The position numbers and the translations under genes are program-made. Under the pieces are notes generated by a model. That model worked only from the letters and a program-made list of their open reading frames with translations, did not search any database and was not told the DNA's origin. From Algoriphagus sp. (GTDB taxonomy: Bacteria; Bacteroidota; Bacteroidia; Cytophagales; Cyclobacteriaceae): a DNA stretch of 17,804 nt. The DNA is taken from the NCBI GenBank assembly GCA_023255285.1, contig JALRIY010000021.1, positions 1 through 17,804 on the forward strand. The letters run 5' to 3'. Numbering within the stretch: the first letter of the stretch is position 1; every line of letters starts with the position of its first letter. Below, in pieces: positions 7,436-14,913 of this stretch.

Positions 7436-9373
7436 ATGTCCCTTAGTAAACTGACTACCGACAAAGTAAAAGAACGCGTTGACATCGTCGAGGTGATTGG
7501 AGACTATGTGCCTTTAAAAAAGAAGGGCCAAAATATGTGGGCTTGTTGCCCTTTTCATGGGGAAAAAACGCCTTCATTTTCCATTTCGCCATCCAAACAA
7601 ATTTACAAGTGCTTTGGCTGTGGAAAAGCAGGAGATCCCATCCAATTCGTGATGGATATCGAAGGAATAGGTTTCCAGGAAGCCATTCGGCAGCTTGCAG
7701 GAAAGTATGGAATAGAAGTAGAGGAGGAGGCAAATCTAAGTCCAGAGCAAAATTTGGAGCAAAACGAACGAGAGAGTTTGTTTATAGCCACCAACTTTGC
7801 CAAAGATTTTTTTGTTAAAAATTTAGACACCGAAGAAGGGAAGTCCATCGGTGTAAGCTACTTCAAGGAACGTGGTTTTAGTCCGCAAATTATTCAAAAG
7901 TTTGACTTAGGGTATGCATTAGATGGCTGGGATAATTTCTTGAAAGCAGCCAAAGCAGCCGGCTATCAGGAAGATATTTTATTGAAAGCAGGTTTAATTT
8001 TGCAGAAAGAAGGGGAGACAGAACGCCTTTACGATCGTTTTAGAAACCGTGTCACCTTTACCATTCACAATGTCAGTGGCAAAGCCATAGGCTTTGGGGC
8101 TAGAATTTTAACCAAAGACAAAAATCAACCCAAATACATCAATTCGCCAGAGACACCCATCTACCACAAAAGTGATGTACTCTATGGGATGTTTCAAGCA
8201 AAAAAGGCAATCCGTGATTTTGACAATTGTTTTTTAGTAGAAGGGTATACTGATGTGGTCTCTTTGCACCTCTCAGGAATTGAAAATGTGGTTGCTTCCT
8301 CCGGAACTTCACTTACTGAGGGACAGATTAAATTAATTCGCCGATTTACCAATCAAGTTACAGTGCTGTACGATGGCGATCCAGCGGGAATTAAGGCTTC
8401 TTTGCGGGGGATTGATTTATTGCTGGAAGGGGGATTAAATGTTAAAGCAGTCGTCTTTCCAGAGGGGGAAGATCCTGATAGCTACTCGAGAAAAGTAGGT
8501 TCACAAGCTTTTCAACAGTACCTCAAAAAGGAAAGTCGAGATTTTATCGGTTTTAAAATTGGGCTCTATAAGGAGGAAATTGAGAACGATCCCATCCGTA
8601 AAGCAGGAATAATCCGTGAGGTTGTGCAAAGTATAGGTAAAATTCCAGACCCAATTATTCGATCAGTTTATGCCAAGGAGGCTTCAAATTTGTTGGCAAT
8701 CGAAGAAGAAATCATCCATGCCGAACTCAATAAAATTCTTTTAAAAACCCAAAAAGAACAGTTTGAGCGGGCCAAGGAAGAAAAGGCAATCGAAGAAAGC
8801 ATTGACGAGTTAGTTGCGGCTCCTGAAGAAATCCCTTCGGAAGGCACTATTCTCCTTCAGGAGCGTGAGACCATGCGCTTGTTGATTAATTATGGGAGCC
8901 TTAGGCTGGATGCACAAGAGGTACATTTTAGCCAGTATGTAATGGAAGAAATCAAGGAGATTGCATTTCAAACTCCTATTTACCAAAAAATGTTGCAGAT
9001 ATTCAAAGAGCAGGGTGTTTCAGGAAACATCCCCTCGGATGAATTATTTTTAAATCATTCCGATACGGAAATTCGTCAGGAAGCCATCGCCTTGGTTACT
9101 CAGCGGCATGAAGTTTCCAACCATTGGAAGGATAAATTCCAGATTTTTATTCAGCTTGAGTCGGATGATTTAGCAACTACAGCTTTCAAGTCTATTTTAA
9201 GATTGAAGCGTCGGTTTTTACAAAAAATGATGGAGGAAGCCATGGCCAAAATCAAAGAGGCCGAAGCGATGCAACTTCAAGAAGCAGAGGTGAATGAGTT
9301 ACTTGAACTCTACCTTGAATTAAAGAAATTTAAATTTAAAATTGATAAAGAGCTGGGAATTGTAATTGGTTAA
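7436..9373 (+). CDS. dnaG: DNA primase DnaG
   Basis: This 645-residue protein makes RNA primers for chromosomal replication. An N-terminal CHC2 zinc-ribbon has ligands C38, H41, C59 and C62 (CCPFHGEKTPSFSISPSK, then YKCFGCGKAGD). The RNA polymerase core follows, with YINSPETPIYHKSDVLYG at about 234-251. The Toprim centre is at about 265-320, with catalytic-site acidic residues E269 (LVEGYTDVV) and D313/D315 (LYDGDPAG). The C-terminal part, from about 440, is charged and helical and should form the DnaB-helicase-interacting domain, which is poorly conserved between phyla. The length fits bacterial DnaG. The ATG start gives the normal N-terminus. It is first in a plus-strand run and 85 bases from ribBA. 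In many bacteria dnaG sits with rpsU/rpoD; it does not here. Confidence 0.96.
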   Translation: MSLSKLTTDKVKERVDIVEVIGDYVPLKKKGQNMWACCPFHGEKTPSFSISPSKQIYKCFGCGKAGDPIQFVMDIEGIGFQEAIRQLAGKYGIEVEEEANLSPEQNLEQNERESLFIATNFAKDFFVKNLDTEEGKSIGVSYFKERGFSPQIIQKFDLGYALDGWDNFLKAAKAAGYQEDILLKAGLILQKEGETERLYDRFRNRVTFTIHNVSGKAIGFGARILTKDKNQPKYINSPETPIYHKSDVLYGMFQAKKAIRDFDNCFLVEGYTDVVSLHLSGIENVVASSGTSLTEGQIKLIRRFTNQVTVLYDGDPAGIKASLRGIDLLLEGGLNVKAVVFPEGEDPDSYSRKVGSQAFQQYLKKESRDFIGFKIGLYKEEIENDPIRKAGIIREVVQSIGKIPDPIIRSVYAKEASNLLAIEEEIIHAELNKILLKTQKEQFERAKEEKAIEESIDELVAAPEEIPSEGTILLQERETMRLLINYGSLRLDAQEVHFSQYVMEEIKEIAFQTPIYQKMLQIFKEQGVSGNIPSDELFLNHSDTEIRQEAIALVTQRHEVSNHWKDKFQIFIQLESDDLATTAFKSILRLKRRFLQKMMEEAMAKIKEAEAMQLQEAEVNELLELYLELKKFKFKIDKELGIVIG

Positions 9374-9418
9374 TTCCAAACTTTCTATTGGCTGTTCCGG
9401 TTTTCTATTCAAACCAGC

Positions 9419-9426
9419 TAACTTTG
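9419..9426 (+). promoter_or_regulatory. Candidate Bacteroidota -7 box for ribBA (TAACTTTG)
   Basis: TAACTTTG is a full match to TAnnTTTG, 32 bases before the ribBA start, in the 85-base dnaG-ribBA gap. No good -33 TTG is at the usual spacing (TTG at 9388-9390 is 28 bases upstream). The box lies inside a short dyad, AGCTA (9416-9420) to TAGCT (9428-9432), which could be an operator or chance. I see no FMN riboswitch core in this gap, which is too short to hold one. Confidence 0.45.
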
Positions 9427-9458
9427 CTAGCTAATTGTGCTTTTAACCTCACTTATTT

Positions 9459-10670
9459 GTGGAAAAATATACGCTTGACCCCATTGAAGATGCCATTCAG
9501 GCGATCAAAAACGGAGAAGTAATCATTGTAGTCGATGACGAGGATCGGGAAAATGAAGGCGATTTTGTTTGTGCTGCTGAAAAAGTCACCCCAGAGATCA
9601 TCAACTTTATGGCTACGCATGGTCGAGGACTGATATGTGCTCCTTTGATTGAAGATCGCTGTGAATTACTTGGCTTAGACCTGATGGTAGGTAGTAATAC
9701 GGCGGTGTTTGAAACACCATTTACCATTTCCGTAGATTTAATTGGACACGGCTGTACCACCGGCATTTCTGCTTCGGATCGAGCCAAAACAATTTTAGCA
9801 TTAGTAGATGATCGCATTCATCCGAATGAGTTGGGTAAGCCAGGACATATTTTCCCGCTCAAAGCTAAAAGAGGGGGCGTATTGCGAAGAGCAGGTCATA
9901 CTGAGGCAGCCATTGATTTTTCAAGATTAGCAGGTCTACAACCTGCGGGCGTACTCGTAGAAATCATGAATGAAGACGGGAGCATGGCTCGATTGGATGA
10001 TTTAGTTAAAGTTCGTGAGAAATTTAACCTCAAACTTGTTTCCATCAAGGATTTGATTGCCTACAGACTAAAAAATGAAAGCTTGATTACCCGTGAAATT
10101 GGGGTAGATATGCCAACTGCTTGGGGTGATTTTGATTTGATTGCTTACCGACAAACCAATACCCAGGAAATTCATTTGGCCTTAATTAAAGGTAGTTGGG
10201 AAAAGGATGAGCCCGTGCTCGTTCGTGTTCATTCTTCCTGTGCCACAGGGGATATTTTCGGTTCGTGCCGATGCGATTGTGGCCCTCAACTGCATGCAGC
10301 AATGGAACTCGTGGAGCAAGAAGGAAGAGGGGTGGTTTTGTACATGAACCAAGAGGGGAGAGGAATAGGTCTTATCAATAAATTGAAAGCCTACAAACTT
10401 CAAGAAGAAGGGATGGATACAGTGCAAGCCAACTTGGCCCTAGGTCTACCCATGGATAGTAGAGATTATGGGGTTGGGGCACAGATTTTAAGGGATTTGA
10501 GTATATCTAAGATTCGATTGATTTCCAATAATCCTCAAAAAAGAGTTGGCTTGTTGGGCTATGGATTGGAGATTGTAGAACAAGTACCGATAGAAATACA
10601 GCCCAATCCTCACAATGAAAAGTACTTGCAAACGAAGCGAGACAAAATGGGGCATACTATTTTAAAATAA
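9459..10670 (+). CDS. ribBA: Bifunctional 3,4-DHBP synthase / GTP cyclohydrolase II, GTG start
   Basis: This 403-residue fusion provides both entry steps of riboflavin synthesis. The N-terminal RibB domain (about 1-205) converts ribulose 5-phosphate to 3,4-dihydroxy-2-butanone 4-phosphate. It shows the acidic VVDDEDRENEGD at 24-35, HGCTTGISASDR at 97-108 and RAGHTEA at 144-150. The C-terminal RibA domain (about 210-400) opens the GTP ring. It shows VRVHSSCATGDIFGSCRCDCG with zinc ligands C261, C272 and C274, then NQEGRGIGL at 297-305, and RDYGVGAQ at 335-342 with the conserved tyrosine Y337. Both active sites look intact. The start is GTG at 9459-9461; no ATG gives the expected N-terminus. 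It runs toward an exported protein and surE with short spacing; no ribH or ribE is present here. Confidence 0.96.
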   Translation: MEKYTLDPIEDAIQAIKNGEVIIVVDDEDRENEGDFVCAAEKVTPEIINFMATHGRGLICAPLIEDRCELLGLDLMVGSNTAVFETPFTISVDLIGHGCTTGISASDRAKTILALVDDRIHPNELGKPGHIFPLKAKRGGVLRRAGHTEAAIDFSRLAGLQPAGVLVEIMNEDGSMARLDDLVKVREKFNLKLVSIKDLIAYRLKNESLITREIGVDMPTAWGDFDLIAYRQTNTQEIHLALIKGSWEKDEPVLVRVHSSCATGDIFGSCRCDCGPQLHAAMELVEQEGRGVVLYMNQEGRGIGLINKLKAYKLQEEGMDTVQANLALGLPMDSRDYGVGAQILRDLSISKIRLISNNPQKRVGLLGYGLEIVEQVPIEIQPNPHNEKYLQTKRDKMGHTILK

Positions 10671-10730
10671 GGTGCTTGAATTTTGAATTGGGATAAAAAC
10701 TCGACTGCCTTCTATCCGTTAAAGTTTATC

Positions 10731-11378
10731 ATGAGATATTTAAAACTAGGTCTATTTCTAATTTTTATTAGTTTGAGCACGCTAAGCAGTGCTCAAGATA
10801 GAAATCAATTTCCTTCCCAAATTTGGCATAAAGGTACACTTAATTTGGTAGATGGGTCTTCGGTTTCAGGTTTAGTAAAATACGATTTTGAATCGAATTT
10901 GGTACAGTTGCAAGCAGAAACAATCATCACCTACACAGCCTCGAATGTAACTAGCTTTGAGATTTTCGATGAGATATATAAAGGGATTCGAAATTTCTAC
11001 AGTTTGCCCTACGCGTTAAATGGAGACTATGAAACCCCCGTTTTTTTTGAAGTATTGACCCAAGGGACGCACATTGCCTTACTTTGCCGAGAGTATATTG
11101 CTACCGATAATCGGGGGATGAATAATTGGGCAGGTGTTGGAATGAATCCTTTTTGGGGGCCTCAAACGATAGCAGGCTTTCGATTGGCATTTACGTATTA
11201 CTTTTTAAAAAATGGACGCTTGGAGCGGTATGGTGGCAAGAAAAAAGAGTTGTTTGATCTCTTGTCAGGCTACGATGAAGAACTCCAATTGTACATGCGT
11301 AAAAATCGATTGGAATACAATCAACGAGGAGATCTCTTACGAATCACTGCTTACTACAACGAATTAAAAAATAATTAA
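10731..11378 (+). CDS. Exported protein of unknown function
   Basis: This 215-residue protein starts at ATG 10731, chosen because it places a signal peptide at the N-terminus (MRYLKLGLFLIFISLSTLSS, cleavage before about residue 23 after SAQ). A longer in-frame form from TTG 10683 would add 16 unlikely residues. The mature part opens with a beta-rich segment (WHKGTLNLVDGSSVSGLVKYD, about 32-52) and a possible second strand set (FEIFDEIYKGIRNFYSLPY). The C-terminal part is charged and helical (KKKELFDLLSGYDEELQLYMRK, then a repeat-like RLEYNQRGDLLRITAYYNEL). I do not recognise a family or catalytic motif. There is no lipobox cysteine, so a periplasmic or outer-membrane-associated location is likely. 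It lies 60 bases after ribBA and 2 bases before surE, so it is probably co-transcribed with surE. Confidence 0.75.
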   Translation: MRYLKLGLFLIFISLSTLSSAQDRNQFPSQIWHKGTLNLVDGSSVSGLVKYDFESNLVQLQAETIITYTASNVTSFEIFDEIYKGIRNFYSLPYALNGDYETPVFFEVLTQGTHIALLCREYIATDNRGMNNWAGVGMNPFWGPQTIAGFRLAFTYYFLKNGRLERYGGKKKELFDLLSGYDEELQLYMRKNRLEYNQRGDLLRITAYYNELKNN

Positions 11379-11380
11379 TC

Positions 11381-12166
11381 ATGTCCAAGCCTTTAATTCT
11401 GGTATCCAATGATGATGGAATAACCTCTAAGGGAATTCGTGTATTGGTTTCTGTAATGAAAAAATTAGGCGATGTGGTGGTTGTGGCTCCAGATAGTCCT
11501 CAATCGGGAATGGGCCATGCGATCACTATTGGTCAAACCCTACGTTTGTATGAGGAGGACATTTTTGAGGATGTTTTGGCTTTCAAGTCGAGTGGGACCC
11601 CTGCAGATTGTGTCAAATTAGCCAAGCACTACGTATTGAAAGATCGAAAACCAGATTTGGTTGTCAGTGGCATCAATCATGGATCCAATACGTCTATTTC
11701 TGTATTGTATTCCGGGACCATGTCGGCAGCTATTGAAGGCGCATTGGAAGGCTTGCCCTCCATTGGGTTTAGTTTGTGTGATTTCTCTTCCAAGGCTGAT
11801 TTTTCTCACGTTGAAGAATGGGTCGAAAAAATTGCTCATCAAGTTTTGGAAAATGGAATTCCAAAAGGAATTGCACTCAATGTCAATTTCCCACCCAAGC
11901 GCAATGAGGCGATTCGGGGAGTTAAAGTTTGCCGACAGGCGGATGCCAAGTGGCAGGAAGAGTTTGCTGAGCGCTTTGACCCAACGGGAAGAAAGTATTT
12001 TTGGATGGCTGGCAATTTTGTGAATTATGACAAGGGAGAGGATAATGACGAATGGGCTATTGCCAATAATTATATTTCTGTAGTTCCCTGTCTCTATGAT
12101 TTAACCGCCCATCATGCGATTTCCCATATCAACAAGGAATGGGACTGGACCAAACTTGGGGATTAG
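11381..12166 (+). CDS. surE: 5'/3'-nucleotidase SurE
   Basis: This 261-residue protein is an acid nucleotidase that removes phosphate from 5'- and 3'-nucleoside monophosphates, with short polyphosphates as other substrates in some species. The N-terminus MSKPLILVSNDDGITSKGI carries the metal ligands D11 and D12. S42 (PDSPQSGMGHAIT) and N99 (VVSGINHGSN) complete the site. SSGTPADCVKLA at about 70-81 and LYSGTMSAAIEGAL at about 109-122 are further family signatures. The length fits the family. The ATG at 11381 is 2 bases after the stop of the exported protein. No downstream partner follows on this strand; pcm and nlpD, neighbours in proteobacteria, are absent. Confidence 0.96.
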   Translation: MSKPLILVSNDDGITSKGIRVLVSVMKKLGDVVVVAPDSPQSGMGHAITIGQTLRLYEEDIFEDVLAFKSSGTPADCVKLAKHYVLKDRKPDLVVSGINHGSNTSISVLYSGTMSAAIEGALEGLPSIGFSLCDFSSKADFSHVEEWVEKIAHQVLENGIPKGIALNVNFPPKRNEAIRGVKVCRQADAKWQEEFAERFDPTGRKYFWMAGNFVNYDKGEDNDEWAIANNYISVVPCLYDLTAHHAISHINKEWDWTKLGD

Positions 12167-12365
12167 GATTTAAAGATTATTTGCATCCGGTGGTTAAATG
12201 GGATGAAAGCCCTAGGGGATAATCGTCTACAGACCGCAGTCTGCAAGCAGACGACAGACCATAGCTCAACTATTTGGACTTCAAGCCTTATTTTTCTTTG
12301 GCTATTACAGAAAAAGCCGGTAATCAGATTTTGCTTTATTGAAAAATGGAGGTTCTTCTTTGCTT
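12167..12365. other. Convergent intergenic spacer between surE and glycosyltransferase gene
   Basis: This 199-base spacer separates converging genes. It contains the CAGAC/GTCTG word cluster (12223-12259), a CCCTAGGG palindrome near 12211-12218, and short weak inverted repeats (AGCC 12284-12287 with GGCT 12300-12303 around a T-rich loop; ATTAC 12304-12308 with GTAAT 12320-12324). None is a clear intrinsic terminator. A 70-codon plus-strand ORF at 12203-12415 runs through it but has low-complexity, frame-shadow content and overlaps the converging gene, so I do not call it. Confidence 0.5.
12223..12259. repeat. Cluster of nested CAGAC/GTCTG words (possible dispersed intergenic repeat)
   Basis: Within 37 bases the word AGAC or its complement GTCT occurs repeatedly. 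TCGTCT (12223-12228) pairs with AGACGA (12249-12254), GTCT-AC-AGAC is self-complementary at 12225-12234, and GTCTG (12239-12243) pairs with CAGAC (12248-12252) around CAAG. Several alternative hairpins are therefore possible. Similar degenerate CAGAC-type tracts occur between genes in some Cytophagales genomes, as I recall; copy number here cannot be judged from one window. Confidence 0.5.
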
Positions 12366-13133
12366 CTATTTGTGTCGAAACCAGCAGTCCATACGTGATT
12401 CTTCGTGCCCTTTGAAGACCGTATTGACTGGATAGCCGTGAATCAACTGGTTATTGAATTTGGTTCGTGCCAGGTAGTTAAATGCTCCCATATCTCCTGT
12501 GTAGGCAGTTTTGTTGGATACATTGTATTGGCGATGAATTGCGCAGAGCTGTTGGAGAAAGGTTAAAAAAAGGGGGTAATTTCCTCCTATGATACCACAG
12601 TTCAAGAGTGTTTCTGAAGCATAGTGCATTTCATAGTCTCCATAGTCCTCAATTTGGCTCCTTAAACTACTAGAATGTGCCTGCATCCATTCATTAGCCA
12701 GTTTAGTGGGCTCATCTCCACAAAATAGAGTGTTTGGTGAGGCGATAAAAAGTGGGTCAATAAAGGGGTTATTCACTAGCGTTACATCCGAAACATCGGT
12801 AACAAAAATATTGGATGGGGGATAAGTTTGTTTTTCTAAAAAATCTAGGTAAACGAGGTAACGGTATACGTTGGGGTTGAATTGGGGATTGTAGGAAATG
12901 TTTATAAAGGTGAGGTAATCGTTTTCGTAAATTCGGCAGGTTTCATCGCTAAATCCATTATGAAACAGTATTCCACGAAGTTTGGCAGTTGCGATCGATT
13001 CTGCCCAGTTGCGCACCAATTCATAGTTATTGTCTTGCAGTGTGGTGCTGCGGTTGACATCAAAAACCCCTGTGATGTGGCAGGCGAGTATCAGGTTACT
13101 ATTTGGAGGTAGCTTTGGGTAATTCCCACTCAT
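12366..13133 (-). CDS. Putative GT-A-fold glycosyltransferase, family not recognised
   Basis: This 255-residue protein has no signal peptide or membrane helix. Several marks suggest a GT-A nucleotide-sugar transferase. These are an early beta strand (NLILACHITGVFD, 13-25), a DxxD motif IFVTDVSDVTLVNNPF (109-124) that resembles the DxD metal/nucleotide-sugar site, LLNCGIIGG (176-184) like the 'NxGxxGG' loop of several GT-A families, TGDMGAFNYL (212-221), and a C-terminal WFRHK like the terminal H-K of that fold. I cannot place it in a numbered family. ATG 13131-13133 is chosen because it overlaps the TGA of the upstream GT2 gene (ATGA), a classic coupled start. A longer form from 13175 lies within the GT2 gene and is unlikely. 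It probably adds a sugar in the same glycan pathway as its neighbour; the acceptor is unknown. Confidence 0.65.
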   Translation of the reverse strand: MSGNYPKLPPNSNLILACHITGVFDVNRSTTLQDNNYELVRNWAESIATAKLRGILFHNGFSDETCRIYENDYLTFINISYNPQFNPNVYRYLVYLDFLEKQTYPPSNIFVTDVSDVTLVNNPFIDPLFIASPNTLFCGDEPTKLANEWMQAHSSSLRSQIEDYGDYEMHYASETLLNCGIIGGNYPLFLTFLQQLCAIHRQYNVSNKTAYTGDMGAFNYLARTKFNNQLIHGYPVNTVFKGHEESRMDCWFRHK

Positions 13134-13786
13134 GAGCTTGCCTCTAGTAGCTGTTGTAATTTTACCTGTGAACAAGTACTATTCGGATTGTTACGGTAAT
13201 AAATGTAGGTTCGTAGGTCTACTTTTTTAACCCTGTAAATTGATCTAGCTCTCTCAAAAAAATCCGAATCTGCAGCAAACCCATCTCTAAATGGCAGGTT
13301 TAAGAAGACTTCTCTAAGCCCAAAAAGAGTTCCAAAAAGAGTAGCCTCATCCAAATGAATTTGCTTGCTTAAGTCGTTTCTATCAGGCACGAAGTAGTCC
13401 TCAGGTGTTTCTACAATGGTTTCGGAGGTGGAGCAAATTAAATCGGCTGCCTTCATCTCTCGAAGGCAGGAGGAAAGGTGGTTGGGCTTGTACTCGTCGT
13501 CACTGTCTAGGATAGTAATGTAGGTTCCTACGCTGTTGAGTACACCACGGTTAATCGATGCCGCTTGACCACGGTTGCTATGGCGGATATAGCAGAGTCG
13601 ATCTTCGTGCGCTTCGATGTATTTCATCAAGGATTCTCGGTTATTTTCTTTGCTTCCATCGTCGATGATAATCAATTCAAAATCCTGAAAATCTTGGTTT
13701 ATTACAGAGTCTATTGCTCGTTTTGTGGCGGCAAAGTCGGTATTGTAAACCGCCATCAAGATCGATATGGGTACTTGTTTTAACAT
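13130..13786 (-). CDS. Glycosyltransferase family 2 protein (short form)
   Basis: This 218-residue protein has a GT2 GT-A domain. It contains the N-terminal strand VPISILMAVYNTD (5-17), the nucleotide-binding LIIIDDGSKENN (38-49), NRGQAASINRGV (71-82) and the DxD-type metal site ITILDSDDEYKPNHLSS (90-106). It is shorter than the 250-350 residues usual for GT2. No membrane helix is seen, and it ends soon after the expected acceptor region (FRDGFAADSDFFERAR, about 166-181, in the place of the ED-type catalytic motif), so it may act as a soluble or peripheral enzyme. ATG 13784-13786 fits the family. It is the first gene of a two-gene unit, overlapping the next by 4 bases. Its donor and acceptor sugars cannot be read from the sequence. 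Confidence 0.85.
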   Translation of the reverse strand: MLKQVPISILMAVYNTDFAATKRAIDSVINQDFQDFELIIIDDGSKENNRESLMKYIEAHEDRLCYIRHSNRGQAASINRGVLNSVGTYITILDSDDEYKPNHLSSCLREMKAADLICSTSETIVETPEDYFVPDRNDLSKQIHLDEATLFGTLFGLREVFLNLPFRDGFAADSDFFERARSIYRVKKVDLRTYIYYRNNPNSTCSQVKLQQLLEASS

Positions 13787-13876
13787 CCTGAATGAGGGTT
13801 TATCTGCTCATGTCTATATAATAGATAGCCCTCGTTGCTCTCCTACACTTTTCGATCGGCCAAATGTTGTAGATAC

Positions 13877-13884
13877 CAAAGGTA
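13877..13884 (-). promoter_or_regulatory. Candidate Bacteroidota -7 box for the glycosyltransferase pair
   Basis: The minus strand reads TACCTTTG, a match to TAnnTTTG and identical to the dnaG box, about 90 bases before the GT2 ATG. No TTG is seen at the normal -33 distance. If used, the leader would be about 80 bases. Position between two minus-strand units supports an independent promoter. Confidence 0.4.
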
Positions 13885-13960
13885 GGAAGAACTAGGTTAT
13901 GGAAGGGTTAAAAAGTGATAATGGAATCATTAATTCCCTAAAATAATTTTTTAAATACCT

Positions 13961-13979
13961 GATTAATAGCACATTAATC
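13961..13979. repeat. Perfect inverted repeat (7-base stem, 5-base loop)
   Basis: GATTAAT (13961-13967), loop AGCAC, ATTAATC (13973-13979). The stem is AT-rich and followed on the minus strand by AGGTATTTAAAAAATTATTTT rather than a direct U tract. It may be a weak terminator for the sugar operon or a regulator site for the downstream promoter. Confidence 0.55.
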
Positions 13980-14021
13980 TAAAGGGGGGGCTAATTTTCA
14001 GTTTATTGAAAAACAAGAGAA

Positions 14022-14888
14022 TTAATTTTTTTGTAGTACAACCTCCTCAGTGCGTATAGCCTGGTCGATGATTCCCAATCTGCGTACTTTTTCGCTGACT
14101 TCTGCGAAAGATTCCAAAGGAAGGATGCCTTCTGTACACCAGGTAGTTTGGGTAAGCCATTCACTCACTAGAATTGGGGAAAGATGGTACTCTTGTGCAA
14201 GTTGCTCTACCAAATCGGGCTTTTTGACCAACATATCCGAGATGGCATAGACTTTATCGCGAACTTCAAAAAGTTGATTTCCCCATGTTTGGATTGCCTG
14301 AGGCGAAGCCACCCAGACAAAACAAGGCCAGGGGCTGGGGAGCTCACCGGTACGAATAAGCATTCCTTGCTCCACAACTGGGCTTGTGGTGTATTTTTCC
14401 CAGAGAAAATACCCTTCTTCACCTTGGGCGTATGCAGCTAAGGCACCATCCAAATTGTCAATGATTTGAAAGTTGAGCGAGTCTACTGACCAGCCTTCTC
14501 TGGAGGCGAGCACCTGGGCCATCAAGTGCGATCCAGAACCCATACGACTAACAAAAAAGTTCTTTTTTGATGTTTTTGTAGCGATCTGAGTGGAATTCGG
14601 CGACTCGTGGATTCCCCAGATTAATGGGGAGAGGACGTGGTACCCAAGCATTTTGTTTTGGCCACCGGTGGAACAATCTTTTAAGAAACTTTCTGTAAGA
14701 AGCAGTGCCAAATCAGTGTCACCGGTTCTCAGATCTTGGAGGAGCTGCCCTGATCCCCTTGACTCTTCTTTCCACTCCAGTTGAATCCCTGAATTTATAA
14801 AGGGTTGGCTTCGCTCTAACAAGCGCAAAGGGTAATTGAAATGTTCGGGAACTCCAGTAATTCGTAGGGTTTTGGTTTGGTCGCTCAT
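14022..14888 (-). CDS. Solute-binding-fold (type 2 periplasmic-binding-protein-like) protein without signal peptide, Ca3427-like
   Basis: This 288-residue protein begins MSDQTKTLRITGVPEHFNYP directly at a first beta strand, with no signal peptide, lipobox or membrane segment, so it should be cytoplasmic. Features like those of the Ca3427-like group of type 2 binding folds are GVPEHFNYPL (12-21), a DTDLALLLTE strand (57-66), SRMGSGSHLMA (114-124) and FLWEKYTTSPVV (161-172). The group assignment is from motif memory. ATG 14886-14888 gives the expected N-terminus. It lies 25 bases after the MFS gene and is likely co-transcribed with it and with GH31. Classical members bind small ligands for ABC importers, but no ABC gene is present, so a sensor, chaperone or enzyme-like role is possible. 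Its ligand is unknown. Confidence 0.65.
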   Translation of the reverse strand: MSDQTKTLRITGVPEHFNYPLRLLERSQPFINSGIQLEWKEESRGSGQLLQDLRTGDTDLALLLTESFLKDCSTGGQNKMLGYHVLSPLIWGIHESPNSTQIATKTSKKNFFVSRMGSGSHLMAQVLASREGWSVDSLNFQIIDNLDGALAAYAQGEEGYFLWEKYTTSPVVEQGMLIRTGELPSPWPCFVWVASPQAIQTWGNQLFEVRDKVYAISDMLVKKPDLVEQLAQEYHLSPILVSEWLTQTTWCTEGILPLESFAEVSEKVRRLGIIDQAIRTEEVVLQKN

Positions 14889-14913
14889 GAGACAAAAATA
14901 AAAAGTTCAGAGG

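Larger units (their letters stand above)
13787..14021. other. AT-rich intergenic spacer upstream of glycosyltransferase pair
   Basis: This 235-base region contains no gene I can support. It holds a -7 box for the glycosyltransferase pair (13877-13884), a hairpin at 13961-13979, a G7 tract (13984-13990) and a 6-base-stem inverted repeat TTTTCA-GTTTAT-TGAAAA (13995-14012) just downstream of the 14022 stop. Neither hairpin is followed by a clear T run on the minus strand. Confidence 0.5.

Noticed and set aside
7436..9373. Several ORFs of 70-93 codons overlapping dnaG on both strands
   Set aside because: They are shadows of a complete, well-conserved primase gene.
9416..9432. AGCTA-N7-TAGCT dyad before ribBA as a terminator for dnaG
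   Set aside because: The stem is only five bases and no T tract follows; it overlaps a -7 box and is noted there instead.
9374..9458. FMN riboswitch upstream of ribBA
   Set aside because: The gap is only 85 bases and lacks the conserved RFN element segments.
10683..10730. TTG 10683 as start of the exported protein
   Set aside because: It adds 16 polar residues ahead of a well-formed signal peptide that begins at ATG 10731.
12203..12415. Plus-strand ORF of 70 codons between surE and the glycosyltransferase gene
   Set aside because: It runs through the CAGAC-word cluster and into the end of a well-supported gene on the other strand, and its translation has no family features.
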